A stretch of DNA of 32,582 nt from a virus. Under the pieces are notes generated by a model. The model worked only from the letters and a program-made list of their open reading frames with translations, did not search any database and was not told the origin of the DNA. Positions 15,750-23,182 of the stretch are shown piece by piece. Within the stretch, counting starts at the first letter, position 1. Every line of letters starts with the position of its first letter. The position numbers were made by a program, and so were the translations under genes. The stretch is from the IMG/VR virus record IMGVR_UViG_3300044568_005513, positions 1-32,582 of that record. The stretch is one strand, 5' to 3'.

Positions 15750-16189
15750 GGCAAATGCTTTTCTGTGATGATGAGAAACTCATAACCAATGCTTTGTGCA
15801 TACTTTTTTGCAGCTTCCCACTTGCTATTGTTGATGAGCCACGTTGCATTCTCATACAAAATGGTTGATTCCTTTTTGTTGCCATGCTTTGAAGGTGGTT
15901 TTGTTTGACATTCTGGCTTTATTTCAACCAAATATTTTTTTATTGCATCACCTTCTTTAATTACAACAACATTGTCAATGAAATACCTGTGCATTTTGCG
16001 ATCAATGGGGCTCATGTATGGAACAACAACAGACTCACTACTCCATTTGAGTACATTGGGATTTTTATCACACCACCTCATGAATCGCAACTCCATGCCT
16101 GATCTATAAAAAGGCATGCCATTGCCAATGTACTTTTGTGCATTAACAGGTTTGTAGAAATTTTGCTTGTATTGTTGCTTGGCTTTCAC
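15746..16189 (-). CDS. gp4: Head completion protein gp4-like (nuclease-like fold)
   Basis: A protein of 147 residues from the GTG at 16189 (T4 gp4 has 150). It carries the family signature: FYRSGMELRFMRWCDKNPNV, then KWSSESVVVPYMSP, DRKMHRYFIDNVV and KKYLVEIKPECQTKPP. The Glu (SGME), Asp (FID) and Glu-x-Lys (EIK) are the layout of a PD-(D/E)XK nuclease core as in TnsA-type proteins. T4 gp4 acts on packaged heads before tail joining. An upstream in-frame TTG at 16234 lies in the terminator's T-run. The late box five bases before the GTG shows that the shorter form is right. Confidence 0.88.
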   Translation of the reverse strand: MKAKQQYKQNFYKPVNAQKYIGNGMPFYRSGMELRFMRWCDKNPNVLKWSSESVVVPYMSPIDRKMHRYFIDNVVVIKEGDAIKKYLVEIKPECQTKPPSKHGNKKESTILYENATWLINNSKWEAAKKYAQSIGYEFLIITEKHLP

Positions 16190-16194
16190 GCGCT

Positions 16195-16201
16195 TATTTA
16201 A
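16195..16201 (-). promoter_or_regulatory. Late promoter box of gp4; decides the start
   Basis: TTAAATA with spacer AGCGC before the GTG at 16189. It lies just after the terminator that ends sheath transcription, so gp4 starts a new unit. Confidence 0.72.
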
Positions 16202-16232
16202 ATTGTAAAAGCATAATATCTGCAAAATAAAC

Positions 16233-16265
16233 AAAAAAAAGCGGGGCTGTTGAGCCCCGCTTTTT
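16233..16265. terminator. Bidirectional intrinsic terminator after the sheath gene
   Basis: A perfect 8-bp GC-rich stem (GCGGGGCT / AGCCCCGC, 4-base loop) is flanked by an A-run on the left and a T-run on the right, so it has a U-tract in both directions. It lies nine bases after the sheath stop and is the strongest terminator in the window, as expected after the most heavily expressed tail gene. Confidence 0.92.
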
Positions 16266-16273
16266 CATTATAT

Positions 16274-18682
16274 TTATCTCAAGATTTCTTGGAAGTTGGC
16301 GCTGGTGCGTGTTGCATGGAAGTTTACCAAGATAAACTCAGCTGTGCGCACTGGCTTGATGTAGATATCAACAACCAACTCATTTGCATCAATGACACTA
16401 GGTGGATTATTGCGATCATCGCAAATCAACAAGTAATCATAAATGCCTTGATTGACTGTATTGGCTTTTGCAGCTTCAAATATTGGTGTTAAATCATCCA
16501 CAACACGGGTGCGTGTGTACAATGAATTTGGCTCAAACACATAATAGCGTGCAATTGCTTTGGTTTGCTTCTCAAGCAAGATGAACAATCTACGAACATT
16601 CACTCGATCAAAAGCACTTGGAGTGCGCTGCATGGTTTTTTGACCATAAATTACAATGCCTTCTCTTACAAATTGCGCAATTGGATTGAGATTAAACTTA
16701 TACAAGTCATCACGCTGCTTTTGATTAGGCGCAATTGCAATGTCGTCAACGCCTTGCACCAAACCACGAGTGAAACCAGCAGGTGCAGACCAATAAGCAA
16801 AGTTTCTATCAGAACGTGCATAATCTGCTGCTACAATGCCAGAGAATGGCACCCACACATTGGTTTGTGAATAAGCATCATTAACACGAGCCCAGTTTGC
16901 ATATGCTGCAGCATAGCTTGTGTTAGCAAGCTCAAATTGATGGCGCAGTGGTGAGAACACGTGCTCAGACCAGCTCTTGGTTGAATCGCTGAGTGTTTTG
17001 GTGTTGTTGCCTGTTACAAGAATATGACGAATTGGATCAGCAATGAAGATGTGGTCCATTCTATCTTTTGCAAATTCAGCAAACAAGCTAAACACTGTGT
17101 TGTAGTTGCTTCTCAAGTCTTTGGCAGAATCGCTTGGTGCAGTATAATTGAGAGTAGTTTGGAGATATCCAAGAGCAGTACTCAAATTGCTGTTCATGAG
17201 TGTATCATCATAATATGCAACTCCTGCTGCGCACAATGTAGCGTGAATTGTACCCAATCCCGCTTCAACAGTAACATCAAGATCATACAACTCATCATTT
17301 TCAACCAATTCAAGTGCACGTGTTATTTTGCCAGGAATGCTGCCAATGGTTTTGGTAGTTGGTGTGGGATCAATGTATGCACCAGCAGCCATGAGTACGT
17401 CAGCTGTACCGCTGAAGTTTGCATTGAGGGCTGTTTGGGCAGCAGCATATGCACCATTGTTGAGACCAATTGTACCAGAAATTTGCTGGAACGTAGCAAG
17501 TGTGCTCAATTGTGTGGAAAGCTCATTTGTAAGCAATCTGATGCTCTTGGAAGGAATACCATTTGCATTGAGCCATGTTGAAGATGTACGGTTGGAGATG
17601 TAATCATTCACCATCACTTTGATGTTGCGTGATGAATTTTCTACTTCTGTACCAATGAATGCAGAAACAATTGGACCACCATTCTCTGGAGTGCGCTGAC
17701 GGTAGAAATCTACGCTGCTTGCATATTTTTCTTCAAGAACATAATCAAGCATTGTTGTTTCTGGTGAGTAAATGCTTTGACGAAGCTTGAATACACCAAG
17801 TGTAAGATAATCATTGAACTGATTTGTACCAATGTTAAATGATGCAGCATTTTCAAGCACTTGAGAAAGTGTTCCATTGGATGCTGCAGTTCCAGACAGT
17901 GCAAAGTTGAGTCTTGCAAGAGGGATTGTGGTGAGTACATCTGCACTTCCAGCTGTTCCTGCTGTGTTGACTGTAGCAGCAGTGATGATGCCATCAAAAT
18001 CAGTGGCTGGATTTGCATTGGAGTTGTCAATGACGCCAACATAATAGCCTTCATATCTATCATTGATGGTGGTTTGAGCATCATTGAAAATAATGATGCC
18101 GGCTTTGCCGAAATCGCTAATGCTTGTAATGCTAGCAGCTGCACTACCAGTCATTGATGTTGTTGACCAGTTGAATGCCTCACCATTGATGCAAGAAAGA
18201 TATTGTGCTTTGGTGAGTGTAAAATGCTTTGGTTTGCCAAGAACATATGCATCAACGCCAGATGCAGCAAGTGAATTTACAATGCCGCCTGTGCCAGAAA
18301 TTGCAGAGGATGAAGATCCTGCAGCAGCAATGGTTACAGGATTGCCAGATACAGCAACCACAGGATAAACAACTGCGCTGTATTGAGAACCAAATCCATC
18401 ACCATTGCCAGCACCATATGGCAAGCGGTTTACTAAAATGCTTGCACCTGTTCCAATGAGTGGTTTTACAGAATAGTAAAAATAACGCTCTGCAGCATTG
18501 GTTGGTGTGCCGTAAATTTGTTCAAATTCGGAAAGTGAAGAGATGGAGATTACTTCATCAGTTGGACCTTTGCTGGCAAAGCCAGTGATGAATACATCAG
18601 TTCCAAAAACATTTGCCTGAATTGCTGATTCATCGATTTCATTGATTTGTACCCCAGGGGAGTTGATAATTCTTGATGCCAT
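16274..18682 (-). CDS. gp18: Tail sheath protein gp18-like
   Basis: A protein of 802 residues; T4 gp18 has 659, so it is larger, with the additions in the exposed middle domains. The N-terminus ASRIINSPGVQINEIDES is the standard sheath opening (PGV, then E-x-D), followed by the early FITGFASKGP motif. The C-terminus has the conserved core: IAPNQKQRDDLYKFNLNPIA, then GIVIYGQKTM, then RRLFILLEKQ, YVFEPNSLYTR and a final strand AEFILVNFHATR. Sheath subunits form the contracting cylinder that drives the tube through the envelope. A full TATAAATA box lies five bases upstream, and a strong terminator follows. Ala, Ser and Thr are rich in the variable domains. Confidence 0.95.
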   Translation of the reverse strand: MASRIINSPGVQINEIDESAIQANVFGTDVFITGFASKGPTDEVISISSLSEFEQIYGTPTNAAERYFYYSVKPLIGTGASILVNRLPYGAGNGDGFGSQYSAVVYPVVAVSGNPVTIAAAGSSSSAISGTGGIVNSLAASGVDAYVLGKPKHFTLTKAQYLSCINGEAFNWSTTSMTGSAAASITSISDFGKAGIIIFNDAQTTINDRYEGYYVGVIDNSNANPATDFDGIITAATVNTAGTAGSADVLTTIPLARLNFALSGTAASNGTLSQVLENAASFNIGTNQFNDYLTLGVFKLRQSIYSPETTMLDYVLEEKYASSVDFYRQRTPENGGPIVSAFIGTEVENSSRNIKVMVNDYISNRTSSTWLNANGIPSKSIRLLTNELSTQLSTLATFQQISGTIGLNNGAYAAAQTALNANFSGTADVLMAAGAYIDPTPTTKTIGSIPGKITRALELVENDELYDLDVTVEAGLGTIHATLCAAGVAYYDDTLMNSNLSTALGYLQTTLNYTAPSDSAKDLRSNYNTVFSLFAEFAKDRMDHIFIADPIRHILVTGNNTKTLSDSTKSWSEHVFSPLRHQFELANTSYAAAYANWARVNDAYSQTNVWVPFSGIVAADYARSDRNFAYWSAPAGFTRGLVQGVDDIAIAPNQKQRDDLYKFNLNPIAQFVREGIVIYGQKTMQRTPSAFDRVNVRRLFILLEKQTKAIARYYVFEPNSLYTRTRVVDDLTPIFEAAKANTVNQGIYDYLLICDDRNNPPSVIDANELVVDIYIKPVRTAEFILVNFHATRTSANFQEILR

Positions 18683-18687
18683 GCTAG

Positions 18688-18694
18688 TATTTAT
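18688..18694 (-). promoter_or_regulatory. Late promoter box of the sheath gene
   Basis: ATAAATA, and with the preceding T the full T4 consensus TATAAATA; spacer CTAGC before the ATG at 18682. Confidence 0.8.
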
Positions 18695-18713
18695 AGAAAA
18701 TCCAGCACCATTT

Positions 18714-19298
18714 TTATACTAGCGTGCATGTTATATTGGAAAAAACGAATTCAAAAGAGCTAGTTATTTCTTTGCTGTCTTGATAATTCCAATTTATGCT
18801 GCCTAGTTTTGTTGGAAATGCATTGTAATAATTAAATTTTACAATGTTGTTGTTGAATTCATCTCTTGCATACAATGTGAAAATTGTTGCATATTCATCC
18901 AGCACAGCACCATCTTTGGCCAGATTTCTTGCATTGATAATTTCGCCGGTGGCACCTTCTTTTTCATCTCTCATGGCATTAAGCCATTGATAAATCACCC
19001 AATAATTTGAAAATTGATTATCAATGGTGAAATTTAATGTTGATGCTGGAAAAGAAGATCTGTTGTGTGAAGATACATAAATTGTGCTGCCTGCATAGCG
19101 CGTTTCAATGGCCGGCACTGTAATTTCAGGCACAACAACACCAAAAACAGAAAACTGCATGGATTCCAGGTTGATGGTGCGATTGTTGCGATTAAACTTA
19201 TCATTGATGCTTTTTAGAGCAGGTGGCAAATTCAACACCATGGTGAATTTGTCAATGCGTGATTTGTTGAGAGGGGCTTGTTTGTTATCAATGCTCAT
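18714..19298 (-). CDS. gp19: Tail tube protein (gp19-like), next to the sheath
   Basis: A protein of 194 residues from the ATG at 19298. The C-terminal segment NAFPTKLGSINWNYQDSKEI, followed by TSSFEFVFS, matches the end of T4 gp19, where LWPTNVGELQLDWDSNNEI precedes the last strand. The central FSVFGVVVPEITVPAI and the STLNFTIDNQF strand also fit. In T4, gene 19 likewise adjoins gene 18, though here the order is terminase-tube-sheath rather than 17-18-19. An in-frame TTG at 19322 would extend it by eight residues into the terminase gene. The TATAAATA box five bases before the ATG rules that out. Confidence 0.75.
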   Translation of the reverse strand: MSIDNKQAPLNKSRIDKFTMVLNLPPALKSINDKFNRNNRTINLESMQFSVFGVVVPEITVPAIETRYAGSTIYVSSHNRSSFPASTLNFTIDNQFSNYWVIYQWLNAMRDEKEGATGEIINARNLAKDGAVLDEYATIFTLYARDEFNNNIVKFNYYNAFPTKLGSINWNYQDSKEITSSFEFVFSNITCTLV

Positions 19299-19303
19299 GT
19301 TGC

Positions 19304-19310
19304 TATTTAT
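19304..19310 (-). promoter_or_regulatory. Late promoter box of the tube gene; decides the start
   Basis: ATAAATA (TATAAATA with the preceding T), spacer GCAAC before the ATG at 19298. The TAA stop of the terminase nuclease half (19307-19309) lies inside the box. Confidence 0.8.
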
Positions 19311-20560
19311 AAGAACTCCCAACCTTGTAGTTCCATATCAGCCAAATCATCATCTTTGCTTGTTGTGGAACCAAACGCAATGGGCATCGTTGCTGAATCT
19401 TTGTATTGTTCTGCTGTCATCATTTCAAGCCAGGCTCCTGGTGAATTTATGAGGCGATCTTTTTTTGTAAAATAAGTGAGGCCAAAATCCATGGGTTTGA
19501 GCTTGCTGGGCTTGCCATTATCATCTGTTTCCTCCACCTCAAAGTATTGATTGCATATGCCAAATTGCTTGTCATTGTCTAGAATTATCAATGCCCACAC
19601 CAATGCCATGACACAGTCATCTGTACCATTGCCGCGAGCACTCCATGTGCCGTTGGGCTTGCGTACAAAATCTTTGAGTTCTATGAGTGTATTCATGTCA
19701 TTGAATTTAACACATTTGAGCACATTCACCCAATACCTCATGTTGAGTACACCACGTTGCTTGGTGTTGGTGTGTGCAATTACACCCAAGAATTCTTTTT
19801 TGCGGCCAGCCAATTCAGCACCATAACTCACAATGTTTTCGTAATTGTGGTTGGCTCTCAAGTTTTCCACCACAATTTGACCGCAACTGTTGCGCTCAAC
19901 CAACACAAGTGGTTTGCCCCATTGTGTCAATACTTCATTTAACTTGACAGTAAACTGAGCTGGTGCAATTGCATTGTCTCTGTAAATGGCCACTTGTTCA
20001 ATGTTGGTCAAATCAGTTACATCCAAAATTTGTATCACTGAATAGTTTTGTCCTACACCTTCAGCCACATCAACGCCAGCTATGTATATGCGATCTTCTT
20101 CTGGACTTTTCCAAATCTTGTATGATTCACCATCCAGCATAATTTCTGGATCGCTGCAATATTTTTTGAGTTTTTCAAAAGTTTCAATGTCAATGGATGA
20201 TTCGCCTTTGTGATGAAATACGCAGTTGTGAGAGAGCAGATCATTGGTATAATACATATACTCACCTTCAACATCTATTAGATCATACAAATCTACAAAT
20301 CCAATGTCTATTTTTTCTTGCAGCGTAAAAATCTTGTTGCTACTGCCTAGAACTTTATCACCCACATTTAAGTCAGATGCTTTAATAAACGTCTTTGTAA
20401 CGAAATTTGTGCAGAGTGGGTGATTTTTTGAACACTTTAAATCAGTTCCGTTGAATTTTAAATGAACTGAATCTTTATGGATTTTCTGTATTCCATAAAA
20501 GCTTTTATACCCCAGGGGCGTGAGGACTTTTAAGTTTTGTGTATTTAGTTTAAAGCTCAT
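19307..20560 (-). CDS. terL: Terminase large subunit, C-terminal half: intein C-part plus nuclease domain
   Basis: 417 residues. The first 112 are an intein C-part: block B-like CSKNHP near 43-48, block F around FVDLYDLIDVEGEYMYYTND, and block G LLSHN followed by Cys113 as the +1 residue. The remaining 305 residues are the C-terminal nuclease domain of a T4-type large terminase, with acidic motifs IYIAGVDVAEG, LVLVERNSCG and TDDCVMALVWAL in the RNase H-like arrangement (D, E, D) of gp17. It cuts concatemeric DNA during packaging. The start ATG overlaps the endonuclease stop by 11 bases. It is not functional alone; trans-splicing to the ATPase half is expected. A proper late box is missing (only CAAATA, seven bases upstream), so translation is probably coupled. 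Confidence 0.93.
   Translation of the reverse strand: MSFKLNTQNLKVLTPLGYKSFYGIQKIHKDSVHLKFNGTDLKCSKNHPLCTNFVTKTFIKASDLNVGDKVLGSSNKIFTLQEKIDIGFVDLYDLIDVEGEYMYYTNDLLSHNCVFHHKGESSIDIETFEKLKKYCSDPEIMLDGESYKIWKSPEEDRIYIAGVDVAEGVGQNYSVIQILDVTDLTNIEQVAIYRDNAIAPAQFTVKLNEVLTQWGKPLVLVERNSCGQIVVENLRANHNYENIVSYGAELAGRKKEFLGVIAHTNTKQRGVLNMRYWVNVLKCVKFNDMNTLIELKDFVRKPNGTWSARGNGTDDCVMALVWALIILDNDKQFGICNQYFEVEETDDNGKPSKLKPMDFGLTYFTKKDRLINSPGAWLEMMTAEQYKDSATMPIAFGSTTSKDDDLADMELQGWEFL
20225..20560 (-). other. Intein C-part of the split terminase intein (112 residues)
   Basis: Encodes residues 1-112 of the nuclease-half protein. It ends with Ser-His-Asn, the penultimate His and final Asn needed for Asn cyclisation, and the next codon (20224-20222) is Cys, the +1 nucleophile. 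Because it also contains the block B region (SKNH, with Ser in place of the usual Thr), the split lies much earlier than in normal split inteins. No endonuclease domain is inserted. Confidence 0.9.
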
Positions 20561-21362
20561 GAGTTTCTATTTGGAGTGTATCATCCCAAATTACAATGAA
20601 TTTGCATTTTAAATATTTATGCAATATTTTTCTGCGCTTCTCATCCTTTTCCTTGTAATATTTTTTTCTGTGATGTGGTTCATTAACTTCATATACTGTA
20701 TTTGTTTCACTGCAATAACCATCAGGAAAAAAGTTTAAAACCTTAAAATCTCTTTGAATTGATATGTTATTATCCATTTCAATCTTATCTAAAATATCCT
20801 TTTCATTTTTGCCACGAGTTATGCAGCCTTTTATATTATGCTCTCTGAATTTTCTTTCACCATCAGCACCAAATTTATTGATGAAGTGCGGCTTTGTTGT
20901 GCCTACTAATCTACAACCCATGCAGTATAATTTTGTCCAGTCTTGTGTTTGTGGATCAAAAGTAAATTTAGAACCACAAATGCAAAGCATATCCTCATCA
21001 ACAACAAAATTATTTATTGCAATATCCATTCTACATACAAATGGTATGCTGCGGGAGTAAAAATTGCTAAAATCATTAGTATAATGTATTAATGATTTAT
21101 ATACTTGTAAGTTATCTCGTTTAAGTTTGCGATTACCGGCACGACCTCTGTAACTATCGTAATTGTTGGTGATAAAATTGGTTACCTCATGCTTTTCAAC
21201 CAAAGAGCAATTGTTAATTTTTTGCTTTTCTTTTTCATAAAATTCAACCGCGGTATTTTTATGCACAGCAGATATACCGCACTCTCCATACTTTTGCAGT
21301 ATTGTATTTTTTCGTTTTTTTAATGATTTAGCAAGTTTTATAGGATTTTGCATATAGTGCAT
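20550..21362 (-). CDS. Free-standing homing endonuclease, Vsr-like (EDxHD-type), between the terminase halves
   Basis: A protein of 270 residues from the ATG at 21362. The N-terminus (KLAKSLKKRKNTILQKYGEC) resembles DNA-binding segments of phage homing enzymes. C127, C129, C147 and C150 (CICG and CMGC) form a likely zinc ribbon. The C-terminal catalytic region has FPDGY (Asp214), YEVNEPHH (Glu225, Glu228, His230/231) and KEKDEKRR (Asp240), the layout of the Vsr-like EDxHD family described in fractured split-intein genes. It would cut intein-free terminase alleles and promote copying of the cassette. An in-frame ATG at 21434 lies inside the ATPase-half gene. I prefer 21362 because a late box lies exactly five bases before it. 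The stop overlaps the next gene's ATG. Confidence 0.85.
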   Translation of the reverse strand: MHYMQNPIKLAKSLKKRKNTILQKYGECGISAVHKNTAVEFYEKEKQKINNCSLVEKHEVTNFITNNYDSYRGRAGNRKLKRDNLQVYKSLIHYTNDFSNFYSRSIPFVCRMDIAINNFVVDEDMLCICGSKFTFDPQTQDWTKLYCMGCRLVGTTKPHFINKFGADGERKFREHNIKGCITRGKNEKDILDKIEMDNNISIQRDFKVLNFFPDGYCSETNTVYEVNEPHHRKKYYKEKDEKRRKILHKYLKCKFIVIWDDTLQIETHEL

Positions 21363-21367
21363 ATGAG

Positions 21368-21374
21368 TATTTAT
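21368..21374 (-). promoter_or_regulatory. Late promoter box of the homing endonuclease gene
   Basis: ATAAATA with spacer CTCAT before the ATG at 21362. Its first two bases are the end of the 3' arm of the hairpin at 21373-21411, so transcripts from here would lack the hairpin. Confidence 0.72.
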
Positions 21375-21411
21375 CTTTACAAGAGTATTATTTACATACT
21401 CTTGTAAAGAT
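21373..21411. repeat. Perfect 15-bp inverted repeat at the break in the terminase gene
   Basis: Arms ATCTTTACAAGAGTA (21373-21387) and TACTCTTGTAAAGAT (21397-21411) with a 9-base loop. The right arm encodes the last codons of the intein N-part, and the TAA stop (21392-21394) is in the loop. The left arm touches the endonuclease late promoter. There is no U-run after it on either strand, so it is not a standard terminator. Read-through RNA from the terminase gene would carry the hairpin just upstream of the endonuclease start. Confidence 0.9.
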
Positions 21412-22291
21412 CCTCCATATTTATTTGCATGCAACTGCTTCTATCTTTTTGTATATTAAGCAGAGTGTCGCCGTGACATGATTCATATTCTTGCAAAAAG
21501 GCCTCAATGCTGCCAATTTGTTTGATTTGACTTTGTTTCCACTTTTCATCTCGGCCTGGCACAGCATCCCATTTGATGGTCATGGTGCTAAAGTCATTTT
21601 GGCTTTTTATTGCTCCATCATACAGCTGATAGAACAAATTGTCTGTTCCATTGGGAGTAGATGCAATCAATACTTTGGATGTTTTGGAGCGAGAAATTGT
21701 GGGCCACACAGAACGCCAAAAATCTTCCATGATGGATGGAGGATCAATGAAAGCCAACTCATCCAGCAGCAAAACGTTGAGGGATTGACCACGAGCAGCA
21801 GATCCGGTGGTGGTGGAAATGCCAACACGAGATCCATTGTCTAAGGTCATGCTGGTTTTACCATATTCTTGCACACCAGGCTTGAGCCAGTTGGGCAACT
21901 GCTCATATGCAAGTCGCACTCTTCTGAATATTTCAATGGCTGTGCTTTCTTTGTTTGCAACAATGAGAATATTTTGATCTTGATTGAAGCATGCTACCCA
22001 CAGTGCATATATGCAAAGCAATGTTGTTTTGCCCAACTGTCTAGATGTCAGCAGAATATTGTAGCGATTGTCTCGCAGCATTCTTAGTGCATCTTTTTGG
22101 TATTTGTACAACTCAATTATGACACGCCCCTTGTCTGGATCAATGATGTAAAAATAATTTTCAGCAAAAAACAATAAATTCTGTGCGCACTTTTTTAAAT
22201 CACGCACCATTTGCGGTGTATATTCATATTCTGCTGTGCTGGTGGGCAGATTTGGGTTGTTGAGATAAAACTCTCTACTTTTTGATGGCAT
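21392..22291 (-). CDS. terL: Terminase large subunit, N-terminal half: ATPase domain plus short intein N-part
   Basis: 299 residues. The first 271 are the packaging-motor ATPase of a T4-type large terminase: Walker A SRQLGKTT (83-90), Walker B NVLLLDELA (172-180) and coupling motif STPNG (211-215). Instead of continuing into the nuclease domain, the protein switches after QEYES (267-271) to Cys272-HGDTLL, an intein block A, and stops 28 residues later after EDLYKSM. The junction aligns with the FRQEH region of gp17, between its ATPase and nuclease domains. Splicing to the second half would give 271+305=576 residues (T4 gp17 has 610). A GTAAATA box lies seven bases before the ATG. The gene is divergent from the acidic protein at 22327. 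Confidence 0.94.
   Translation of the reverse strand: MPSKSREFYLNNPNLPTSTAEYEYTPQMVRDLKKCAQNLLFFAENYFYIIDPDKGRVIIELYKYQKDALRMLRDNRYNILLTSRQLGKTTLLCIYALWVACFNQDQNILIVANKESTAIEIFRRVRLAYEQLPNWLKPGVQEYGKTSMTLDNGSRVGISTTTGSAARGQSLNVLLLDELAFIDPPSIMEDFWRSVWPTISRSKTSKVLIASTPNGTDNLFYQLYDGAIKSQNDFSTMTIKWDAVPGRDEKWKQSQIKQIGSIEAFLQEYESCHGDTLLNIQKDRSSCMQINMEDLYKSM
21395..21478 (-). other. Intein N-part of the split terminase intein (28 residues)
   Basis: Encodes Cys272 to Met299 of the ATPase-half protein. CHGDTLL matches intein block A (Cys1, then Asp-Thr). The end, INMEDLYKSM, is close to the short N-part of the AceL-TerL intein as I recall it, which also ends around EDLYK. Normal split inteins have an N-part of about 90-120 residues, so this is an atypical, very early split. 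Confidence 0.88.
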
Positions 22292-22298
22292 GCATGTT

Positions 22299-22305
22299 TA
22301 TTTAC
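22299..22305 (-). promoter_or_regulatory. Probable late promoter box of the terminase ATPase half
   Basis: GTAAATA, seven bases before the ATG at 22291. The spacing is longer than the usual five. Back-to-back with the plus-strand box at 22315. Confidence 0.55.
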
Positions 22306-22314
22306 ATGATGCAC

Positions 22315-22321
22315 ATAAATA
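22315..22321 (+). promoter_or_regulatory. Late promoter box of the acidic protein; decides the start
   Basis: ATAAATA with spacer ATCGC before the ATG at 22327. Upstream in-frame ATGs at 22282 and 22285 lie before the box and overlap the terminase start, so they are unlikely. Confidence 0.75.
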
Positions 22322-22326
22322 ATCGC

Positions 22327-23121
22327 ATGCAACACAAAAAAGCTAAAAAGCCTATGATGGGTAACAAGCGCGGCAAAGGTGCACAAAATTTGCCACTCAT
22401 GAAATCAAAAAAACCACTTGCCTCAACAGAAGCAATGGCATTTGACAAGCGCGGAGGGCCTGAACATGTGCAAGGCCTGAACAAAGCAATTGAGCCAACC
22501 AGCAAAAAAAATCTTTATTCTCCTGAAAAATTTTCTTTAGGAGCTGAAAAAGCTAATATCACAGCACTAAATAGAAGTATGACTAACAAATCTGCTTTTA
22601 ATACTCTTTACGAAGAAGTTATGGACAATCCCGCTGATCTCAGCGCCGAACATGAAGATCTTGATGCTCTTGATGTTGATACAGACTCACCTGATGATGA
22701 CATGGGTGGAGACGAAATTACCATCACATTGTCACGCGAACTTGCTCAACAACTTCATGATACCATCATGGGTCAACTTGAGAGTGGCATGGAAGATGAA
22801 ATGTCAGATGAAGAACTTGGTGCAGAAGATCTTGGCGCAGACATGGGCGATGAAGGTGATGATGAAGATACATTCCCTGAAAGTGTAACTGTTGAGCCAG
22901 AACCAAAGCCACTTGGCAACAGAGGCCATAAGCTCATGAGCAAAGGCAGCATGAAGGCTGGTGGTACAGTAACTGGCAAATCTGGTGGCAAGCCTGCTAC
23001 AACTGGAGCCAAAATTACTCTTCAGTCAGAGCCTAAAGAACTCAAGCACACAGTCAATGACGGCAAAGGCGGCAAAATGAAAGTCAGCAATTTGCAGCAA
23101 GGCAAGAGCCTTTTTGATTGA
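22327..23121 (+). CDS. Acidic late protein, possible prohead core/scaffold component
   Basis: A protein of 264 residues from the ATG at 22327. It has three parts: a basic N-terminus (MQHKKAKKPMMGNKRGKG), an acidic middle at about 105-190 with repeated ED and DD clusters interrupted by a helix ITITLSRELAQQLHDTIMGQ, and a Gly/Lys-rich C-terminus (GGTVTGKSGGKPATTGAKIT). No enzyme motif, signal peptide or membrane segment is visible. Small prohead core proteins of T4-like phages (gp67/gp68 type) are similarly charged, and the gene neighbours the terminase, but this is a composition argument only. The low-complexity acidic part suggests an unstructured or Mg-binding segment. It ends at a bidirectional terminator. 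Confidence 0.6.
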   Translation: MQHKKAKKPMMGNKRGKGAQNLPLMKSKKPLASTEAMAFDKRGGPEHVQGLNKAIEPTSKKNLYSPEKFSLGAEKANITALNRSMTNKSAFNTLYEEVMDNPADLSAEHEDLDALDVDTDSPDDDMGGDEITITLSRELAQQLHDTIMGQLESGMEDEMSDEELGAEDLGADMGDEGDDEDTFPESVTVEPEPKPLGNRGHKLMSKGSMKAGGTVTGKSGGKPATTGAKITLQSEPKELKHTVNDGKGGKMKVSNLQQGKSLFD

Positions 23122-23140
23122 TCGATTAAACTATAAACAC

Positions 23141-23174
23141 AAAAAAGCGGAGATTTATCTCCGCTTTTTTTTTT
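23141..23174. terminator. Bidirectional intrinsic terminator between convergent genes
   Basis: An 8-bp stem (GCGGAGAT / ATCTCCGC, minimal 2-base loop as written) has an A-run on the left and a run of ten T on the right. It serves both the plus-strand acidic-protein gene (ends 23121) and the minus-strand gene ending at 23183. Confidence 0.92.
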
Positions 23175-23182
23175 GTGATTTT

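Noticed and set aside
17024-17581. Plus-strand 185-residue Cys-rich frame opposite the sheath gene
   Set aside because: Its Cys/Ile-rich composition is what the complement of an Ala/Asn/Thr-rich gene gives; no start signal.
20550-21392. Group I intron carrying a homing endonuclease
   Set aside because: The flanking coding sequences are intein parts rather than clean terminase exons, and the space outside the endonuclease gene is too small for an intron core.
19307-22291. Terminase gene as a pseudogene broken by a frameshift or insertion
   Set aside because: Both halves keep all catalytic motifs, and the break is bordered by intein block A on one side and blocks B, F and G with His-Asn-Cys on the other, so a split intein explains it better.
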